From Anaerocaecibacter muris (GTDB lineage Bacteria; Bacillota; Clostridia; Christensenellales; Pumilibacteraceae): a stretch of DNA of 64,000 nt. Location of the stretch: NCBI RefSeq assembly GCF_943192945.1, contig NZ_CALPCE010000002.1, positions 310,001 through 374,000 of the forward strand, written 5' to 3'. The first letter of the stretch is position 1; each line of letters starts with the position of its first letter. A program made the position numbers and the translations under genes. The notes beneath the pieces are model-generated. The model saw only the letters and a program-made list of their open reading frames with translations, had not been told where the DNA came from and did not search any database. Shown here one piece after another: positions 58,935-64,000 of this stretch.

Positions 58935-60209
58935 ATGGGAATTTTCGACGGAAAGCGGTATTTTGTTTACGGCGACGGGCTGTCCGGTCGCGCGGCGATC
59001 GGCGCGATAAAAAAGTGCGGCGGGCGGGCAAAACTGTATGCCGACGCGGACGGGCGGTTCTGCGAACCCGCAGACAAAAGGTACGACGGGGCGGTGATAA
59101 GCCCCGGGATAAGACCGACGCACGCCGTTTACGAGTATTGCGCGCGGCGCGGCATACGTCCGACGGGCGAGGCGGAAATAGGTTTTAAGATAGCGGAAGA
59201 ACGCGGTATGCCCACCGTGGGCGTAACGGGTACGAACGGTAAGACCACTGTCACGAATTTGATTGCGGCAATGACGGGCGGCGTTGCGTGCGGCAATATA
59301 GGCTATCCCGTGTCTATAGCGGCGCTCAAACCGCAAAAGCCTATCGTGTGCGAACTGTCCAGTTTTCAGCTTTACAGCTCGGTCGTCGCACCCGACGTTG
59401 CGGTCATAACCAACATAGCGTCCGACCATATCGATTGGCACGGTACGGCGGCGGAATACCGTGCGTGCAAGTGCAACATTGCGGCGCACATGCGCGGCGG
59501 GTATCTTGTACTCGGCGAGGACATCCCCGTCGGCGCGCTTGAAACGCTTGAAACCAAAGCGCAGATAGTGCGGTGCTCGACGACAAACGTTTGCGACGGC
59601 GCGTATATTTCGGGCGATAATTTTTATTTCATGGGCAAGCGCGTTTGTCCTACCGACTATCTGCGGTTGCAGGGCGTGCACAACGTAAAAAACGCATTGT
59701 GCGCGATAGCCGCGGCTATGTGTATGGGTGCGAGCTCGGGCGACGTTACGGCGGCGCTGTCGAGCGCGGAACTTTCGCCGCACCGAATACGCGACGTGGG
59801 TGCGGCGTGCGGCAAACGTTGGATAGACGATTCCAAAGGCACAAACGTCGCGGCGTGTCTTGCCGCCGTCGCGCAAACGAGCGGAACGGTTTGTCTTATC
59901 CTCGGCGGACGCGGCAAGGCGACAGATTTTTCGGAACTGTTTACGGCAATAGACACGGCGCGCGTGACAGAAGTTGTAGCAATGGGCGAAACGGCGCAGG
60001 CGATACGCGACAGTGCGGCGGGCATTGTGCCGTCGCTCAAACTGACTGTTGTAAACGGGCTTAACGAAGCGGTTAAGATCGCGGCTAAATCGGACGCGCA
60101 AACAGTGTTGCTGTCGCCCGCGTGCGCGTCGTTCGACGAGTTTAAAAGCTATGCCGAGCGCGGCGACAGGTTCGCGGCGGCGGTAAAGGCAATCGGCGGC
60201 GAAGCATGA
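58935..60209 (+). CDS. murD: UDP-MurNAc-L-alanine:D-glutamate ligase
   Basis: A 424-residue Mur ligase: N-terminal UMP-binding fold (FVYGDGLSGRAAI), ATP site GVTGTNGKTTVT, ELSSFQLY, the metal-binding segment NIASDHIDWHG, and WIDDSKGTN in the last domain. It adds D-Glu to UDP-MurNAc-Ala. Its ATG lies five bases after a TACAAT that could be a -10 box, with only a poor -35 (TTCTAA) at 17 bp; a CGGAG 18 bases upstream is too far to act as ribosome binding site. The stop overlaps ftsW. Confidence 0.94.
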   Translation: MGIFDGKRYFVYGDGLSGRAAIGAIKKCGGRAKLYADADGRFCEPADKRYDGAVISPGIRPTHAVYEYCARRGIRPTGEAEIGFKIAEERGMPTVGVTGTNGKTTVTNLIAAMTGGVACGNIGYPVSIAALKPQKPIVCELSSFQLYSSVVAPDVAVITNIASDHIDWHGTAAEYRACKCNIAAHMRGGYLVLGEDIPVGALETLETKAQIVRCSTTNVCDGAYISGDNFYFMGKRVCPTDYLRLQGVHNVKNALCAIAAAMCMGASSGDVTAALSSAELSPHRIRDVGAACGKRWIDDSKGTNVAACLAAVAQTSGTVCLILGGRGKATDFSELFTAIDTARVTEVVAMGETAQAIRDSAAGIVPSLKLTVVNGLNEAVKIAAKSDAQTVLLSPACASFDEFKSYAERGDRFAAAVKAIGGEA

Positions 60210-61426
60210 AAAAAAGAAACGCTTTTAACATAAGCGGAACGCCGCGGCTTACCGTCGGCAAGTCGGACGTGATGTTGATAACCGTCACCGCCGCGCTGAT
60301 ATTTTTCGGTGTTTTGATGGTGTATTCGGCGGGGTCGTACACTGCGGAACGCATTTACGGCACGCGGTTTTATTATGTGTACAAGCAGTTGACGGGCGCG
60401 GCGCTCGGCTTTGCGGCAATGTTTTTATTTTCGCGCATCGACTATCACGTGTTGCATAAACTTCGGTATGTCATTCTCGCGCTGTCGGTGATACTTTTGG
60501 CTATAGTGTTTCTGCCGGGGGTGGGCATCACAAACTACGGCGCGCGGCGGTGGATAAACCTGCCGTTCTTTACGATACAGGCGAGCGAAATATCCAAGTT
60601 CGGGTTTATAGTGTTTGCGGCGGCGTATATAGGATCGCGCGAGGATAAGATAACCACGTTTAGAGGAATCCTGCCCGTCGTGCTCGTCGGCGGGATAATA
60701 TGTCTGCTCATTATCCTCGAACCTAACATGTCCGTCACTATCTGCATGGCGTTGCTCATGATAGTCATGCTGTTTTTGGGCGGCGCGAAAATCAAACATC
60801 TGTTGATGATAATACTTCCGCTGATTGCGGCGGCGGTGGTGCTTATACTCGTCGAACCGTACAGGTTTGCGCGGCTCATGGCGTTTATCGACCCGTGGCA
60901 AAGCCCGCTCGAAGAAGGGTATCAGCTTATACAATCCTATTACGGACTGGGCGCGGGCGGATTTTTCGGCGTGGGCTTGTTCAATTCGCGACAGAAATAT
61001 CTGTTTTTGCCGTTTGCCGAAAGCGACTTTATATTCAGCGTAATAGGCGAGGAGTTCGGACTGCTCGGGTGCATGGTCGTGCTGTGCGCATATCTGTTTA
61101 TAATACGCCGCGCGCTTAAAATATCGTTGGGCGCACCCGACAGGTTCGGCGCGTTGCTTTGCTCGGGTATAGCCGCGATAATAGCGATACAGGTAATGGT
61201 AAACGTCGCGGTCGTTACGGGCAGTATTCCGCCGACGGGCTTGCCGTTGCCGTTTATAAGCAGCGGAAGTTCCGGACTTATCGTGTTTATGTCGAGCATA
61301 GGCGTACTCAACAGCGTAAAGCGCAGAAGTCACAAAAGCAGTGATTTTATGTTTGTAAAAGGCAAGGGGCATAATTCGCGTAAACGGTTGCTTTTTCGTA
61401 AGCGAAGCGGTATAATAACCATGTGA
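60206..61426 (+). CDS. ftsW: SEDS-family peptidoglycan polymerase FtsW
   Basis: A 406-residue polytopic membrane protein with about ten helices. SEDS hallmarks: YGARRWINLPFFTIQASEISKF, ILEPNMSVT, the essential Asp in FIDPW, ESDFIFSVIGEEFG and PPTGLPLPFISSGSSG. It polymerises lipid II at the septum with the class B PBP. The position after murD supports FtsW over RodA. Its start overlaps the murD stop by four bases; no murG follows. Confidence 0.94.
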   Translation: MKKRNAFNISGTPRLTVGKSDVMLITVTAALIFFGVLMVYSAGSYTAERIYGTRFYYVYKQLTGAALGFAAMFLFSRIDYHVLHKLRYVILALSVILLAIVFLPGVGITNYGARRWINLPFFTIQASEISKFGFIVFAAAYIGSREDKITTFRGILPVVLVGGIICLLIILEPNMSVTICMALLMIVMLFLGGAKIKHLLMIILPLIAAAVVLILVEPYRFARLMAFIDPWQSPLEEGYQLIQSYYGLGAGGFFGVGLFNSRQKYLFLPFAESDFIFSVIGEEFGLLGCMVVLCAYLFIIRRALKISLGAPDRFGALLCSGIAAIIAIQVMVNVAVVTGSIPPTGLPLPFISSGSSGLIVFMSSIGVLNSVKRRSHKSSDFMFVKGKGHNSRKRLLFRKRSGIITM

Positions 61427-62502
61427 AATACATGGGGCAGACATTTTCATACCTGAAAAAGAATTTCTGGTTGCCCGTCGTCGCAATGGTAATCCCGTCG
61501 ATAGTCGCGTGTTTTTTGTCCACGCCGTACTGGGAAGTGTCGTTCGTGGCGGCGTTCGACTATGCTCCGTATCTGTCCGCAAGCCAAACTTTTCGCATAC
61601 TGTTCGGCGATTCGTGGCAGTATTTTTGGCCTGTCGTCGTGGTTGCGATAGTTCAAGTGTTCGGGGCGGCGCTCGTCATGTCGGGCATTGACCGACATTT
61701 CCGCACGGGCAGGCTGTCCTTGCGCGACCCGTTGCGGCTTATTAACAATTCGGTTTTTCCTATAGCGATCGGCGTAACCGTCATGAGCGCGGCGTCTATC
61801 GTTTGGCGATTTTTATTATTCGGACTTGTCATGCTCGTACAGGTTTCCGCGGAAGCAATGGCGTTTCCCGCGGGCGCGGCGCTTGCGGTAATTTCCGCGC
61901 TTGCCGTGGGCATGTTCATTATCCACGGGCTTATAATAACGCCTATGCTGTTCTGGGCGCCCATCATGTTCGTATACGGCTATCGTTTTCGCGATGCGGC
62001 GGCGACGTCGTTTAAGCTGATAGCGGGCAAAAAGATATTTCGCGGGCTGTTTATGCCTATGGTCTTGCTCGCGGGCGTGCAACTGCTCGTCGGGTTTTTG
62101 CAAGCTCCGACCGCTGTCGCTTACGTAGTAAACTTTTTCGTGTTTCTTGCGACAAACGTGTATGCCACAGTGTATACCGTGCTCACTTTTTACGGCATAA
62201 GCGAGCTTGACCGACGCGACATAGAGCCGTACCGAAATATCCCGTTGCCTGTATTGCATAATAAACAGGAAAAGGAAAACGCCGACAAGCAACCGCAAAA
62301 ACCCGATAATAGGCAGGCGAGCGCGGACGCGGACGGCGAAAATGCCCAAAACGCGAGCGCAAAGCCGCCGCGCGCGGTAAAACAGAAAAAGCCCGACAAC
62401 AACGGTTCGGCAAAGAAAAAGCGGACGGCGCAAGCCGCGCCCGCCAAAAAACGCGCCGCGTCGAAATCCAAAGAACAAAAGGCGGACGGCGATGGCGTTT
62501 AA
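61423..62502 (+). CDS. Multi-pass membrane protein with Lys/Ala-rich tail
   Basis: A 359-residue protein: five or six membrane helices in residues 15-255, then a charged low-complexity tail (about 280-359) rich in Lys, Ala, Gln and Pro (e.g. AKKKRTAQAAPAKKRAASK). Family not recognised. A GTG at 61423 overlaps the ftsW stop; ATG 61432 is an alternative start. It overlaps the next membrane gene by 11 bases, so ftsW and both genes are likely translated together, which hints at an envelope or division role. Confidence 0.7.
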   Translation: MKYMGQTFSYLKKNFWLPVVAMVIPSIVACFLSTPYWEVSFVAAFDYAPYLSASQTFRILFGDSWQYFWPVVVVAIVQVFGAALVMSGIDRHFRTGRLSLRDPLRLINNSVFPIAIGVTVMSAASIVWRFLLFGLVMLVQVSAEAMAFPAGAALAVISALAVGMFIIHGLIITPMLFWAPIMFVYGYRFRDAAATSFKLIAGKKIFRGLFMPMVLLAGVQLLVGFLQAPTAVAYVVNFFVFLATNVYATVYTVLTFYGISELDRRDIEPYRNIPLPVLHNKQEKENADKQPQKPDNRQASADADGENAQNASAKPPRAVKQKKPDNNGSAKKKRTAQAAPAKKRAASKSKEQKADGDGV

Positions 62503-63394
62503 GAATGCGTTTAAAAATCTAATAGCGCACTTCGGCATAGTGTGGTCGCTGTTGCTGTATATACTGATCTGCTCCGCGGGCATAGTCGGATTGAGTTTGC
62601 CGTTTATTCTGCCGATAGCAAATGCGTTTGCCGATGCGGGCGTGTTCGACGGCATACGCGCCGCGTTTTCCGCGCTGTTCAACGACGGCGGGTGGAACGG
62701 GCTGTGGGACGGACTGTACAACGTGTATTTGTCTGTCGTAAACGTTTTTGAGAGCAACGGTCGCGTCGCGTCGTTGACCATGCTTTTCCTTATATTCATA
62801 GTAATAGTAGCGTTCCGCTTCTTTTTCGGGCTGTATGAAATTCCGCTCGCAACCGTTCTGGACGGGCGTATGTCGTGCAACGCGCATTACGGGTTTGGCG
62901 GCAAGTTCTTTTCCATGCTGTCCGTGTCCGCCAGATATTCGCTTGCCAAAATGCCCATAACGATAGCGTTCGACGCGGCTATGTGGGGCGTGGTGTACGG
63001 CGTGACGGTGGGTATAGGCATGAGCGTCGCGCTCCCGTTCGTCGTAATTCTCGTAATTGTCGCGTTCCTGTCGTTTAAAAAATCAATGCTCGCATGCTGG
63101 GCGCCGTGCGTTGCCGACGGCACGGGCGTGATTAAAGGCTTTGCGCGGTCGGTAGAAATCTGCTTCAAACGCTTCGGATCGATTTTCTCCACGTACTTGG
63201 TGACAATCTTGGTCATATTCGCGTGCGGCTTGTTTATAACCGTGTTTACGCTCGGCGTGGGACTGATTATAGCAATACCGTTTTCGGTGGCTTGCTTCGG
63301 CTACCTCGACGCGACCGAGTATTACAACAAAACCGGTAAACGATATTATATCGACAGCGTGGTATTCACTCCGCCGTCGGAAAATACGCTGTAA
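62492..63394 (+). CDS. Multi-pass membrane protein, unknown function
   Basis: A 300-residue protein with about six membrane helices and a short soluble end (YYNKTGKRYYIDSVVF). It has a helix layout similar to the preceding gene (repeated FKNL or SLKK start, Trp-rich first helix) and to 42333, so these may be distant relatives. Not recognised. ATG 62492 overlaps the previous gene; a strong terminator follows. Confidence 0.72.
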   Translation: MAFKNAFKNLIAHFGIVWSLLLYILICSAGIVGLSLPFILPIANAFADAGVFDGIRAAFSALFNDGGWNGLWDGLYNVYLSVVNVFESNGRVASLTMLFLIFIVIVAFRFFFGLYEIPLATVLDGRMSCNAHYGFGGKFFSMLSVSARYSLAKMPITIAFDAAMWGVVYGVTVGIGMSVALPFVVILVIVAFLSFKKSMLACWAPCVADGTGVIKGFARSVEICFKRFGSIFSTYLVTILVIFACGLFITVFTLGVGLIIAIPFSVACFGYLDATEYYNKTGKRYYIDSVVFTPPSENTL

Positions 63395-63426
63395 TAATAT
63401 CGCGCAGTATAATTTAAACCCAAACA

Positions 63427-63465
63427 AAAAGCGATCGCACGTAAAACATGCGATCGCGGTTTTGT
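63427..63465. terminator. Bidirectional terminator after the division cluster
   Basis: GCGATCGCA (63431-63439) and TGCGATCGC (63449-63457) pair perfectly, flanked by A and T tracts, between convergent genes. Confidence 0.88.
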
Positions 63466-63491
63466 TTATTTGGGATAGATAAAAGAAAAAA

Positions 63492-64000
63492 CTAAATTTT
63501 CCGTACTTTTATAATGTTGTCGCAAGCGCAAACCTTGGCTAACAGCTTGTCGTCAACGTCGCTTTCGAGGTCGAGTATCGTATAGGCATAATCGCCGCGC
63601 GACTGCGAAACGAAGTTTTCGATATTTATGCCCGCGCCCGAAACGATGTCCGTTATCGAGTTGAGCACGAACTTGACGTTGCGGTGAATAACGGTTATGC
63701 GGCGTTTGCCGACGCGCGGCGCGGAACAGGCGGGGAAGTTGACCGAGTTTTTGATATTGCCGTTTTCTATAAAGTCAACAAGCTCCTGCGCCGCCATTAC
63801 CGCGCAGTTGTCCTCGGCTTCTTCCGTGGACGCGCCGAGGTGCGGGATAACCGTCACGCCTTGCACGTTCAAAAGTTCGGGCGCGGCGAAGTCGGTAATA
63901 TACGAGTGGATTTTGCCCGACTTGATTGCCGCGATAATGTCGGCATTGACGCAAAGCTCGCCGCGCGACAGGTTGACTATATTAACGCCGTCTTTCATTT
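63492..64000 (-). CDS. serA: D-3-phosphoglycerate dehydrogenase, C-terminal part (partial)
   Basis: The frame runs off the right edge; 169 codons are visible. MKDGVNIVNLSRGELCV and VIPHLGASTEEAEDNCAVMAAQEL are the catalytic NAD-domain motifs of the D-isomer hydroxyacid dehydrogenase family (His in PHLGASTEEA). The final 80 residues form an ACT domain (VGKRRITVIHRNV then ILDLESDVDD), as in short SerA types. It makes 3-phosphohydroxypyruvate for serine synthesis. The Met at 63998 is internal, not a start. Confidence 0.92.
   Translation of the reverse strand, partial: MKDGVNIVNLSRGELCVNADIIAAIKSGKIHSYITDFAAPELLNVQGVTVIPHLGASTEEAEDNCAVMAAQELVDFIENGNIKNSVNFPACSAPRVGKRRITVIHRNVKFVLNSITDIVSGAGINIENFVSQSRGDYAYTILDLESDVDDKLLAKVCACDNIIKVRKI

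Noticed and set aside
58830-60101. Open antisense frame of 423 codons opposite murD
   Set aside because: MurD signatures are on the plus strand, and the antisense product is compositionally biased towards Arg, His and Val.

Overview
The window looks like a chromosomal contig from an anaerobic member of the Bacillota, class Clostridia. Supporting features are a clostridial-type multi-cluster [FeFe]-hydrogenase at the left edge, the sepF/lspA neighbourhood, a complete de novo pyrimidine operon with the NAD-linked pyrK/pyrD pair, the tig-clpP-clpX and lon-engB protein quality-control genes, and a Gram-positive division/cell-wall cluster led by mraZ with a PASTA-bearing PBP. MurE carries the DNPR motif of the meso-diaminopimelate-adding type. 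The core is fairly GC-rich, so most core genes have long open antisense frames that are not genes.

Layout. 1-1407: hydrogenase subunit, cut by the left edge. 1554-6184: phosphoesterase, then yggS-sepF-lspA-pseudouridine synthase. 6200-11598: pyrB-C-F-K-D-E, mostly overlapping. 11644-13953: two small membrane proteins, an RNA methyltransferase, a HAD phosphatase. 14020-19176: rqcH divergent from tig-clpP-clpX. 19177-24389: a structured intergenic region, tRNA-Glu, small enzymes, pnuC with a structured leader, an ADH/ALDH pair, tRNA-Ala. 24395-36652: integrated mobile element. 36856-51485: accessory and housekeeping genes (GNAT, RlmD, NUDIX, malic enzyme, lon-engB, GH3, ilvA). 51680-63394: division and peptidoglycan genes. 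63492-64000: end of serA, cut by the right edge.

The standout is the integrated element behind tRNA-Ala. Its minus-strand operon encodes a HUH endonuclease plus superfamily 3 helicase Rep of the type found in eukaryotic CRESS-DNA viruses (circoviruses, geminiviruses) and bacterial CRESS plasmids. Thirteen to sixty bases upstream of the rep start codon is a perfect 9-bp stem whose loop carries TAGTATTAC, the circovirus-type origin nonanucleotide, followed by two tandem 8-bp iterons. The same operon carries a P-loop ATPase that may be Zot-like, a possible ssDNA-binding protein, three membrane-anchored proteins (one a 724-residue coiled-coil stalk with five B-repeats), a frame-broken gene, and sigma-like and Xre-like regulators. 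The right part holds a TetR/nitroreductase/zinc-ribbon cargo operon and a large serine recombinase behind a roughly 270-nt, strongly folded leader. I read it as a rolling-circle plasmid or virus-like element that lives integrated; no capsid or coat gene is recognisable.

A second general pattern is leaderless transcription. Several genes (rqcH, rlmD, a phosphoesterase, ilvA, perhaps murD) have a -10 box only 5-11 bases before the start codon and no usable ribosome binding site.
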